Origin: Candidatus Methanophagales archaeon
GTDB lineage: Archaea > Halobacteriota > Syntropharchaeia > Alkanophagales > Methanospirareceae
DNA length: 18,885 nt
Assembly (NCBI GenBank): GCA_030621535.1
Contig: JAUXHM010000001.1
Span: forward strand, 1 to 18,885
Direction of reading: 5' to 3'
Part shown: one piece after another, positions 6,960-13,571 of the stretch
How the letters are laid out: each line of letters begins with the position of its first letter
How positions within the stretch are numbered: the first letter of the stretch is position 1
Notes under the pieces: generated by a model
What the model was told of the DNA's origin: nothing
Seen by the model: only the letters and a program-made list of their open reading frames with translations
The model's database searches: none
Translations under genes and position numbers: made by a program

Positions 6960-7075
6960 TAAAGAGCTTGTCCCACAATTAGATATTTTACGAAATGGAA
7001 TGAGTATTTTCCGATATAAAACCCTATCTGAGCTTATCTTTGTCGAAGATTTTGAATTTTGAGACAGCCTCTTTA
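6960..7075. mobile_element. MITE-like element with 21-bp terminal inverted repeats
   Basis: Ends 6960-6980 (TAAAGAGCTTGTC...) and 7055-7075 (inverse of TAAAGAGGCTGTC...) match at about 17 of 21 positions. The 116-bp unit has no coding frame, begins and ends with TA as in IS630/mariner-type insertions, and carries an internal TATA-like box (7014-7023). No matching transposase lies in the window. Confidence 0.55.
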
Positions 7076-7128
7076 GTACAAGACCTGCACTAAGCACAGA
7101 CCTGCGACTCAAGTTTCAATATACATAC

Positions 7129-7736
7129 TCACTTATCATAGGGGATATATAAGCTTTTCGGTTTTTTTTCGCCATCGCATTTTTGAGAACCCATAAAAAG
7201 TTTAGCGTAAAGTGTCATATATCCAATTTTTAGTGTTTTCTCCTTCTCCTCATCTATCACAACTAACGGTATAGTATCGTTTTTCTCGTAATTCTTCTGC
7301 CCCGAGATATACTTCTCCACCACTTCCCACCACTTCCCACCACTTCCCACCCTTGCCCTACTGACCCATGATAACAACTTGGCGCCCACAAATGCCCCGG
7401 GCACCACTCCTTAAGCTGCGGAAATCTATCCCTCAATAGCTTACTGCTTCTCCCCTTTATTCGCTTCGCTATCCCGCTAACCGAATATTTTGGCGGATAT
7501 TTGATAAACAAATGAACATGGTCTATGTTTACAGCCATGTCAATAACCTCAATATCTAGCTCTTTACAGGTTTCACGAATGATTTCTTCCGCCGCTTCCG
7601 CAACTTCTCCCTCCAATACCTTCCCGCGCTATCTCGGTGAAAAAACTAAATGGTCCGTTAGTAGCGAAACCGTATGCCTGTCATGCTGAAGTTCATGCCT
7701 CGTTACCTTACCCCGCTTCGCTTCCACTTCGCCCAT
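7129..7736 (-). pseudogene. tnpA: IS200/IS605-family transposase TnpA, decayed
   Basis: Read on the minus strand from ATG 7736: GEVEAKRGKVTRHELQHDRH and TVSLLTDHLVFSPR, then a TAG (7629-7631) where the family has Tyr (YRGKVLEGE). The same frame continues through DHVHLFIKYPPKYSVS, which holds the HUH metal-binding His pair, KGRSSKLLRDRFPQL and LWAPSCYHGSVG. A 10-bp tandem repeat (about 7319-7352) then shifts the frame by 20 bases; the other frame resumes with EVVEKYISGQKNYEKND, containing the catalytic Tyr. Two lesions therefore kill it: one nonsense codon and one repeat expansion. A tail of about 50 codons to 7129 may be element DNA and not protein. No TnpB is nearby. It sits between the zinc-ribbon gene and recQ. 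Confidence 0.85.
7319..7352. repeat. 10-bp tandem repeat (ccacttccca), about three copies
   Basis: Three consecutive copies of a 10-base unit within the tnpA pseudogene. Removing two units (20 bases) restores a continuous TnpA reading frame from GSVGQGWEVV into EKYISGQKN. Confidence 0.85.
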
Positions 7737-7887
7737 ATTTCGTAAGGTAACTATAAGATACGTCAAAACAATATAAAAGCTTTTCTGTTGCTTTTTCTCG
7801 CGAAAATATCCAATCACAACCCTCCACGCCACAAATTTCAACTCTTAAAATTATTTTAGCTTTTCCAGCCGCGGTTCTTAAACAACT

Positions 7888-10059
7888 CTAAGATATTTTA
7901 CGATTGCTCATTTTAGAGGCCCTTACCAGGCGTATTTCTTCATAAGAATAATCATCACCCAGCTTTTCTTTTATAGGTGCTAATCTCTCGCTACCCAGAA
8001 TTGACATCGCCCTTATGATATGCTCTTGCCTATCAATATCAACGAATTTATCAATAGAAATTTCTTCGTCTGATAAAATTAGTTTTTCAATATGTGATGC
8101 TATCGTGCTTACTGCCAGATTTCTTTTCTGTGCGATTTCCTCAATTGTTAAATTTTGTTTGTAAAGTTCCAGCGTTTCTTGCAGCGTAGATGTCTTCATT
8201 GTTTTGATTTTGACCGGTGTTGGATTATAGTCGCGTACGTTGATTGCTTTGGGCTCAACATTATGTTCCTTACAATAATCAACAATTTCTTTTACGAATA
8301 ATTCCCCGTATTTCTCTAATTTGCTTTCACCAACGCCGCCGATCTTCCGAAAATCTGATAGACTTCGCGGGAACTGAGTTGCCATCACCTTCAAACTCGA
8401 ATCGTGAAAGATGATATACGGTGGCATACCCTCTGCATCAGCAAGTTCCTTCCTCAAACTTCTTAAAATTTCAAATAAACCGTGATTGAAGCCCACATCG
8501 AAATATTTTTGTGCTATCTGAACTTCTTCTGTCGGCTTGGTCAACAAAACCCTTTCTTTTTTGGATAAAATATCGCGACTCTTCTGTGTCAGTTTTACGA
8601 TTGGGTATTTGTCACCTTCCGATTTCAGATAACCGAGTTGAACGAGTTCCCTGATAAAAGCCTGCCACTGCTTTTTTGCGTATTCTTTGCCCGTGCCATA
8701 AGTCGTTAAAGTATCGTGCCGATTGCGAATTACTTTTTGACTCTTTGAGCCACACAAAACATCAGCGATGTAACTCATTCCGAACCGTTCCCTAACCTGA
8801 GAAACGCACGATATGACCTTTTGAGCGATAAATGTTCCATCAATCGTTTCCTTCGGCTCCAGGCAATTATCGCAATTCCCGCAATTCGTTTCATTTTCAT
8901 TACATGCTTCACCGAAATAATCCAACAAAATTTTCCTGCGACACGTTCTACATTCACAGAAATTAACCATCTCCTGCAATTTTTTATATGCAACTCGCTT
9001 TTCCGTTTCATCTCCTTTTTGCTCGATGAAGTACTCTATTTTTCGCTTATCGCCGTGACTGAAAAAGAGAATGCAATCGCTTCTAAGTCCGTCTCTGCCT
9101 GCCCTTCCTGTCTCTTGATAATAGCTCTCAAGATTTTTAGGTAAATCGTAATGTATCACAAAACGTATATTCGACTTATCCACGCCCATTCCAAAGGCTA
9201 TTGTTGCCACGATTATCTCAACATCGTCTTTAACAAATTTATCCTGCGTTTCCGCCCTTAAATCAGCTCTCAAGCCTGCGTGATACGGTAAAGCGCGAAA
9301 ACCGTCTTTTTGTAGTTTATTTGCCAGATCATCGGCAGATTTACGGCTGTAACAATAAATTATCCCTGGATCTCTTTTATGGTTCTTTAAATTTAAATAC
9401 TGGAGCAATTGGTGATAGGCATTATCTTTTGGTTTAACCTGGTAGAATAAATTTTCCCGGTTTAAACTCGCTTTATATATCTTTGAATTGGTTAGCCTTA
9501 ACTGTGTTATAATATCCTTTTGTACATCGGGGATAGCGGTTGCGGTCAGTGCAATTAAAGGAGCTTGAGGGAAATGCTCTTTAAGCAATTTCAACTGACG
9601 GTATTCTGGTCTAAAATCATGCCCCCATTCTGAGATGCAGTGGGCTTCGTCAACGGCAATCAAACTGATATTCAAACGCTGTAAGAATAGCAAGAAGTCG
9701 GGTAGCATTATTCTTTCGGGAGCCACATAAAGAATGCTGATTCTGTTCTCCAGCAATTCCAATTTTATGTGTTGTATCTCATCAAAACGCAAAGAGCTGT
9801 TGATATATGCTGCCGCAATTCCATTTGCTTTTAACCCATCGACTTGGTCTTTCATCAAAGCAATAAGCGGTGAGACAACGATCGTCACACCGTCCAAAAG
9901 AAGGGCTGGTAATTGATAACACAAAGATTTACCCCCACCCGTTGGCATCAGGGCAAAAACATCGTTTTTTAGCAGAATATCCTTGACGATCTCCTCTTGA
10001 AGAGGAAGAAATGAAGTATAACCAAAGTATTTTTGTAGTGCTTGATACGCTAATTCCAT
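7888..10059 (-). CDS. recQ: ATP-dependent DNA helicase RecQ
   Basis: 723 aa from ATG 10059. Superfamily 2 helicase: motif I PTGGGKS (39-45), motif II DEAH (137-140), the RecQ aromatic loop after it (SEWGHDFRPEYR), motif VI QETGRAGRDG (315-324). The RQC zinc site uses Cys368/370/373, 386, 393, 396 and 399. A winged-helix region (about 405-500), an HRDC domain (about 520-597) and a C-terminal helix-turn-helix (about 624-662, TIEEIAQKRNLAVSTIASHI) follow, the full bacterial layout. An upstream frame to 10191 only overlaps the preceding gene. The start lies seven bases after that gene's stop, with gagggt just upstream, so it is the last gene of the PspA operon and probably translationally coupled. 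RecQ is uncommon in archaea, so transfer from bacteria is likely. It acts at stalled forks and in recombination. Confidence 0.96.
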   Translation of the reverse strand: MELAYQALQKYFGYTSFLPLQEEIVKDILLKNDVFALMPTGGGKSLCYQLPALLLDGVTIVVSPLIALMKDQVDGLKANGIAAAYINSSLRFDEIQHIKLELLENRISILYVAPERIMLPDFLLFLQRLNISLIAVDEAHCISEWGHDFRPEYRQLKLLKEHFPQAPLIALTATAIPDVQKDIITQLRLTNSKIYKASLNRENLFYQVKPKDNAYHQLLQYLNLKNHKRDPGIIYCYSRKSADDLANKLQKDGFRALPYHAGLRADLRAETQDKFVKDDVEIIVATIAFGMGVDKSNIRFVIHYDLPKNLESYYQETGRAGRDGLRSDCILFFSHGDKRKIEYFIEQKGDETEKRVAYKKLQEMVNFCECRTCRRKILLDYFGEACNENETNCGNCDNCLEPKETIDGTFIAQKVISCVSQVRERFGMSYIADVLCGSKSQKVIRNRHDTLTTYGTGKEYAKKQWQAFIRELVQLGYLKSEGDKYPIVKLTQKSRDILSKKERVLLTKPTEEVQIAQKYFDVGFNHGLFEILRSLRKELADAEGMPPYIIFHDSSLKVMATQFPRSLSDFRKIGGVGESKLEKYGELFVKEIVDYCKEHNVEPKAINVRDYNPTPVKIKTMKTSTLQETLELYKQNLTIEEIAQKRNLAVSTIASHIEKLILSDEEISIDKFVDIDRQEHIIRAMSILGSERLAPIKEKLGDDYSYEEIRLVRASKMSNRKIS

Positions 10060-10066
10060 GTTACCC

Positions 10067-11011
10067 TCACTTCGCCCTCCCCGGACCTCCCCCACCCCGG
10101 ATAGTATATCCCGTACCTCTCGGTCTGACAACAGGACCTGAACCGGGACGATCGTACCTGTAAGGCGAGTAGTATCCATATCCACCACCACAGACCCAAA
10201 AAAAGCCCCAGGGGTAATACCCCGTTCTCTCTCTGACTACACGAGTATCATTAACCGTAACCGTCTCATTATCCGCAGTAACGTTGAAGAACTCTCGCTG
10301 GAACGTTTCGTTCGTCGCCACTTTCTCTTTCAACGCAAGCACCTCGTCGTACGACTTCCTCGCCTCTATGTTCACCGCCGCATCTCTCGGTCCACTCAAC
10401 TTGTGTTGAGGATACTTTATCGCATACATCGTCCCCGCAAGAGGTGCAACGTGCTCAATCTCTGCGGGTTCTCCTGATTTATACCTGACATCACTCCTCA
10501 ACGATACGAAGTCATTTCCTTCCGCACGAATCTTGAACACGTCCTCTTCATAATCGTCTGAACCCGCTGCTATACAAACATATTTGCTGCGACCATCAGA
10601 ATAAGTCGTAACATAAGCAACTATATCACCATTCGCACCAGAGAACCACGAATAATCCCAGAACGGCTCCCATCCACTACTCTTCTCGCTTTCTATCGCA
10701 GTTGTGACAAAACCTACCTCCTCTAACTTCTCGTGCACCGTTTTATCAATATCCTTCGCCTCTCTTCCATATCTGTACATTATCCCGGCAACGCCATTTT
10801 CATGCACTCTCTGTGCACTGTAATGGTCTATAGAATCGTCGCCAAGCGTGTGATAGCCAAGGTAAGAAACTAAAGAAAGAGCTATTTGCTGGTCTTCTGT
10901 GTATTTCGGAGGTGCTAAAAGCGGTCCTATAACGAACGGAATCGAAGCCACAATGAGTATCACTATAACAACCATAGCTGCTATTATGCCTATATCCTCT
11001 TTAGCTACCAT
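10067..11011 (-). CDS. membrane-anchored protein with Gly/Tyr-rich tail, PspA-cluster associated
   Basis: 314 aa, family not firmly recognised. One N-terminal membrane helix (residues 8-31, IIAAMVVIVILIVASIPFVIG). A soluble alpha/beta region (about 37-250) follows, with TEDQQIALSLVSYLGYHTLG near its start. The low-complexity tail (264-314) has WGFFWVCGGGYGYYSPYRY, then Arg/Gly/Pro-rich RPRGTGYTIRGGGGPGRAK. The position next to DUF350 in a PspA/SpeD operon, the anchored topology and the Gly-rich tail resemble the DUF4247 and DUF1190 (YjfM) proteins of bacterial counterparts, but I cannot show homology by eye. The tail could mediate aggregation or surface binding. Starts at ATG 11011, 62 bases after the DUF350 stop; ends seven bases before recQ. 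Confidence 0.7.
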   Translation of the reverse strand: MVAKEDIGIIAAMVVIVILIVASIPFVIGPLLAPPKYTEDQQIALSLVSYLGYHTLGDDSIDHYSAQRVHENGVAGIMYRYGREAKDIDKTVHEKLEEVGFVTTAIESEKSSGWEPFWDYSWFSGANGDIVAYVTTYSDGRSKYVCIAAGSDDYEEDVFKIRAEGNDFVSLRSDVRYKSGEPAEIEHVAPLAGTMYAIKYPQHKLSGPRDAAVNIEARKSYDEVLALKEKVATNETFQREFFNVTADNETVTVNDTRVVRERTGYYPWGFFWVCGGGYGYYSPYRYDRPGSGPVVRPRGTGYTIRGGGGPGRAK

Positions 11012-11075
11012 TTCTTCTTATTATTATTTGTTTTTCTTTTAGCACAGGTTTTCTTTTTTCTAAAAAGAAAAAGTG

Positions 11076-11513
11076 TCACGTCATTATTACCGCCATTGCC
11101 ACCACCGAAACTGCAACGTATACAACACCTGAAAGTATCCCGGCTGCGACGTTACCGTTACTTATCGCCTCTTGCAGTTTTATCTTCGGCACTAATAATA
11201 TATCAAACACGAAGAAAAGGAGTGTTGCAACGAGCGAAATCCCTATGCTCCAGCCAATTGTTAATGCGATGTCATGAACCAGTAAACCAGTTCCCGGTGA
11301 CATAATCGTCGCCGCAACCACCATACCTATGCCGAGCAACATCAAACTGAAAAAAATCGCAACCGCACTATTCTTTCCTTCTATCGCTTCCTGCAAATCG
11401 AATTTCCGGAACACGAGAATATCATAAACTTTCACTAACAGCATGCTAAGACCTATCCCTATTACCAGCCATAAGAGTGCTACCCACGCCGTTACTATCA
11501 TTTCATTTACCAT
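11076..11513 (-). CDS. DUF350 membrane protein (YjfL-like)
   Basis: 145 aa with four membrane helices (about 8-28, 48-70, 80-104, 120-143). The two halves are internal repeats: each ends a helix pair with an amphipathic linker, FDLQEAIEGKNSAVAI in the first and IKLQEAISNGNVAAGI in the second. That duplication and the Gln-Glu-Ala-Ile motif define DUF350. Family members accompany PspA-type proteins (E. coli YjfL next to YjfJ) and SpeE-like genes in mycobacteria; their molecular role is not known. The start lies two bases after the speD stop, so it is co-translated with it. Confidence 0.92.
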   Translation of the reverse strand: MVNEMIVTAWVALLWLVIGIGLSMLLVKVYDILVFRKFDLQEAIEGKNSAVAIFFSLMLLGIGMVVAATIMSPGTGLLVHDIALTIGWSIGISLVATLLFFVFDILLVPKIKLQEAISNGNVAAGILSGVVYVAVSVVAMAVIMT

Positions 11514-11515
11514 TT

Positions 11516-11857
11516 TTATTCACCCCCTATTATTTTATCCAGTACAATCTCCGCTTTACCACCCAGCATATCTTCCATGAGCTCCAGAACCTTTTTCGCA
11601 TCCCCACGCCCACATGACATCACCTCTACGAATATCGAATTCTCCTCCGGATACGTATGAACGGCAATATGGCTCTCTGCAAGCAATGCAATCGCTGTAA
11701 GTCCCGATGGGCTGAACTTATGGCTGACGGTTTTCAGTAACGTCAAATCCATCAACTTCGCCGCTTTCTCTATCGTTTCCTCCATCAGCTCAACATTTTC
11801 CAGCTTTTCCACATTGCAATCCTTTATCAGTCCTATAATAGCTTGAATTCTTGCCAT
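11516..11857 (-). CDS. speD: S-adenosylmethionine decarboxylase proenzyme
   Basis: 113 aa, prokaryotic class 1B SpeD. It self-cleaves before Ser62 in LAESHIAVHTYPEE to make the pyruvoyl cofactor; His67 and Cys82 (VMSCG) are the partners expected in processing and catalysis. VSHKFSPSGLTAIALL precedes the site, as in the family. Decarboxylated SAM is the aminopropyl donor for spermidine-type polyamines, linking this gene to the SpeE-like protein at 3775. A related archaeal family has been recruited as arginine decarboxylase, which the sequence alone does not fully exclude. The ATG at 11857 is chosen: gaggaga sits just upstream. A GTG at 11872 overlaps the previous stop (GTGA) and would add five residues. 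Confidence 0.93.
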   Translation of the reverse strand: MARIQAIIGLIKDCNVEKLENVELMEETIEKAAKLMDLTLLKTVSHKFSPSGLTAIALLAESHIAVHTYPEENSIFVEVMSCGRGDAKKVLELMEDMLGGKAEIVLDKIIGGE

Positions 11858-11868
11858 TTCTCTTCTCC

Positions 11869-12213
11869 TCACCCGGGGACCAACCCCTCTCCCTTGAACA
11901 CCAAAATTGCCTCCTCGTAGCTCAAATCCTCCGGCGGAAGTGTCAAATCCGGCGTTGGAAACGCTTCCTCTTCGTCCAGCACCTCGTCCATCTCAATGTC
12001 TTCACCCACGAGCAGCCCCCTTGACCTTATCAGTTCAAATATCTGCGGATAAAGTTCGTTGAACTTCTCTTCTGCAAGCTCCCCGCGTTCATTAAGAGTC
12101 GCGAGTTCGTTGTCCGGCTCGTTTATCTTATCTAATATCTCCGCTTTGTTCGCCACTGGGAACGCCCACGTCCCGCCACCAGAAATGCCAATTAATAAAT
12201 ATTCACGCGACAT
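11869..12213 (-). CDS. unrecognised 114-aa acidic protein of the PspA operon
   Basis: No family recognised. The N-terminus (SREYLLIGISGGGTWAFPVA) is a beta-strand/Gly-turn start. The rest is very acidic, with NELATLNERGELAEEKF, a DIEMDEVLDEEEAFPTPD loop, and a C-terminal helix (LSYEEAILVFKGEG). No signal peptide, membrane helix or cysteines, so it is cytoplasmic. It lies between pspA and speD. GTG 12222 overlaps the pspA stop, while ATG 12213 has a better-placed ggggaag upstream. The locked position in the operon suggests a dedicated partner of PspA or SpeD, possibly an adaptor, but the function is open. Confidence 0.75.
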   Translation of the reverse strand: MSREYLLIGISGGGTWAFPVANKAEILDKINEPDNELATLNERGELAEEKFNELYPQIFELIRSRGLLVGEDIEMDEVLDEEEAFPTPDLTLPPEDLSYEEAILVFKGEGLVPG

Positions 12214-12218
12214 TTTCT

Positions 12219-12965
12219 TCACTTCCCCTTCAGCTCCTCGTCAAGTGAGGAAAGCGACCCTGAGACTTTCAATTCTCGCTCGATTTCGCTTGTACCCAAG
12301 TCCGCAGTCCCCGCGCCGGTGCCGAGTTCCGCCGATGCTTCCGCTTTTGCCTCTTCCATCCGAATCTTCTCCGTCATCCGCTGCACCGTCAAATCAACGT
12401 CGCTAATCTCGCCGTCTATTCCCGAGAGCGCCTCGTTAACGCGCTTACCCGCCTTCGCCATCGCGTAATCAGATTTTAAATCCGCTCGCTTGTCCGCGAA
12501 CCTCCGAATCTTCGCGTTTAAATCCACCTGCTTGTCCTTCAGCATCCTCACCTTCTTCTCCATTTCCGCAACGGACTGCTGAAGCAGCGGTATTCTCTCC
12601 CTCGTCCTCGTCTCCTCCTCCAACAGTTGCGCCGCCGCACTGTTCAGTTGCTCCACCTGCAGTTCCGCCTTCTCGCGCTTCTCGCCCTCTAACTCCGCCA
12701 CTCTCTCCTCCAACGCCACCGCCCGCTTTCTGTACTCCAACGCCTTGTTGTGCACCGAGCCCACCTTCTTCTGTGCCTCGTTCAATTCCCGCTTCTTCAG
12801 GTTCTTCGCCGCGATTGAATCCCGCACTGCGACCGCCACCTTCTTATTCTCCTCAACCAATTTCTCGTGTGCGTAGTCGAGTTGTTCCGCCGGGTCTTCA
12901 AATCGCTCTACTATTTTGCTCATCTTCGCTTTAGCCACATTTGAGAACCTATCAATCAATCCCAT
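12219..12965 (-). CDS. pspA: PspA/IM30 (ESCRT-III-like) membrane-stress protein
   Basis: 248 aa. It begins with the family's amphipathic membrane-binding helix (MGLIDRFSNVAKAKMSKIV), followed by FEDPAEQLDYAHEKL, the PspA/Vipp1 helix-1 signature. A nearly continuous coiled coil runs to about residue 205, dense in Glu/Lys/Arg heptads. The C-terminal extension (about 208-248) is Gly/Ala/Ser-rich then acidic. Family members polymerise on damaged membranes and repair or remodel them. The neighbours (DUF4178 upstream, SpeD and DUF350 downstream) point to the YjfJ branch and not the PspF-regulated E. coli pspABC type. The start follows the DUF4178 stop by 12 bases, with aggggtga as Shine-Dalgarno. 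Confidence 0.93.
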   Translation of the reverse strand: MGLIDRFSNVAKAKMSKIVERFEDPAEQLDYAHEKLVEENKKVAVAVRDSIAAKNLKKRELNEAQKKVGSVHNKALEYRKRAVALEERVAELEGEKREKAELQVEQLNSAAAQLLEEETRTRERIPLLQQSVAEMEKKVRMLKDKQVDLNAKIRRFADKRADLKSDYAMAKAGKRVNEALSGIDGEISDVDLTVQRMTEKIRMEEAKAEASAELGTGAGTADLGTSEIERELKVSGSLSSLDEELKGK

Positions 12966-12977
12966 TTTTCATCACCC

Positions 12978-13526
12978 CTAAAAAATTTCCAAACTTCTCC
13001 TCGATAAATCATTTCCCCTATATACTTCCAGCCTTGCCCCTGCGGGCTTTTCCAAGCTGAGGATTTCTCCTGTTCGCTCGAACTCGCAATCGGCATACGT
13101 TACCTGCGTTCCAGCAGCAACGTCCCACGGAAAAGATCCCTCAACCAGGACAATCCTTGCTTTTCCCACTTCGTTCGCCTTCACTTTTTCCCCTTGAAAG
13201 TCAAATACAGTTCCTTCTTTTAGTTCATCAGGGTCTGGTGCATCCGCAGATTCGACTTCGTCAAGTAAATCAAGTGTCGTCCCTTCCTTTGATAACCATT
13301 TGTGCTCTTCCGTATCTGAGAACTCCAAATAGAACTCTTCCCAGCGCCCTCCTCCCCAGTCATATACCAGCCTTCCAAGCACGGTGAAATCTAATCCATC
13401 TATCGTTCCGATACTGCCTTCTCTTAATTCTTCTGGTTTGGTATCTGGTCTAACATCTCCCCGCTGCTTCTTCTTTTTTTCTTTTCTTATTTCAAGTATC
13501 CTTTTGCTTCGCTCGAATAATCCCAT
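12978..13526 (-). CDS. DUF4178 protein, first gene of the PspA operon
   Basis: 182 aa. After a basic head (residues 1-30, Lys/Arg-rich) comes EGSIGTIDGLDFTVLGRLVY and WEEFYLEFSDTEEHKWLSKE, the DUF4178 pattern of a small all-beta unit with a conserved Trp-Glu-Glu-Phe/Tyr strand. A second beta-rich half (about 100-182) repeats the theme (ELKEGTVFDFQGEKVKANEVG, then VTYADCEFERTGEILSLEKP), suggesting a duplicated domain. E. coli YjfK (DUF2491) holds the equivalent place next to its PspA homologue. No membrane helix; the basic head may touch lipid or PspA. A TATA box 25-34 bases upstream and no leader make this the operon's first gene. Confidence 0.85.
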   Translation of the reverse strand: MGLFERSKRILEIRKEKKKKQRGDVRPDTKPEELREGSIGTIDGLDFTVLGRLVYDWGGGRWEEFYLEFSDTEEHKWLSKEGTTLDLLDEVESADAPDPDELKEGTVFDFQGEKVKANEVGKARIVLVEGSFPWDVAAGTQVTYADCEFERTGEILSLEKPAGARLEVYRGNDLSRRSLEIF

Positions 13527-13560
13527 TCTTAACTTTTTCTTTGTCTTTGATTTATATAAT
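13527..13560 (-). promoter_or_regulatory. promoter of the PspA-SpeD-DUF350 operon
   Basis: On the minus strand, a TATA box attatataaat (13560-13550) stands 24-34 bases before the ATG at 13526, with an A-rich spacer and no Shine-Dalgarno. It fits a leaderless transcript. It lies just 12 bases after the stop of the upstream DUF39 gene, so the PspA operon has its own start of transcription. Confidence 0.65.
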
Positions 13561-13571
13561 ACCTTTTCATT

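Noticed and set aside
6913..6978. N-terminal extension of the zinc-ribbon protein
   Set aside because: The extra codons overlap the MITE-like terminal repeat, and the ATG at 6912 with a purine-rich tract upstream explains the gene better.
7629..7841. 70-aa minus-strand open frame as a separate gene
   Set aside because: Its second half is the N-terminus of TnpA before the amber codon; the first 35 codons are upstream element DNA.
10060..10191. 44-residue N-terminal extension of RecQ
   Set aside because: It would overlap the Gly/Tyr-rich tail of the upstream gene; RecQ homology begins just after ATG 10059.
11049..11072. AT-only hairpin between DUF350 and the next gene as a terminator
   Set aside because: The stem is almost wholly A/T runs and the following genes have no convincing separate promoter, so it does not support an operon break.
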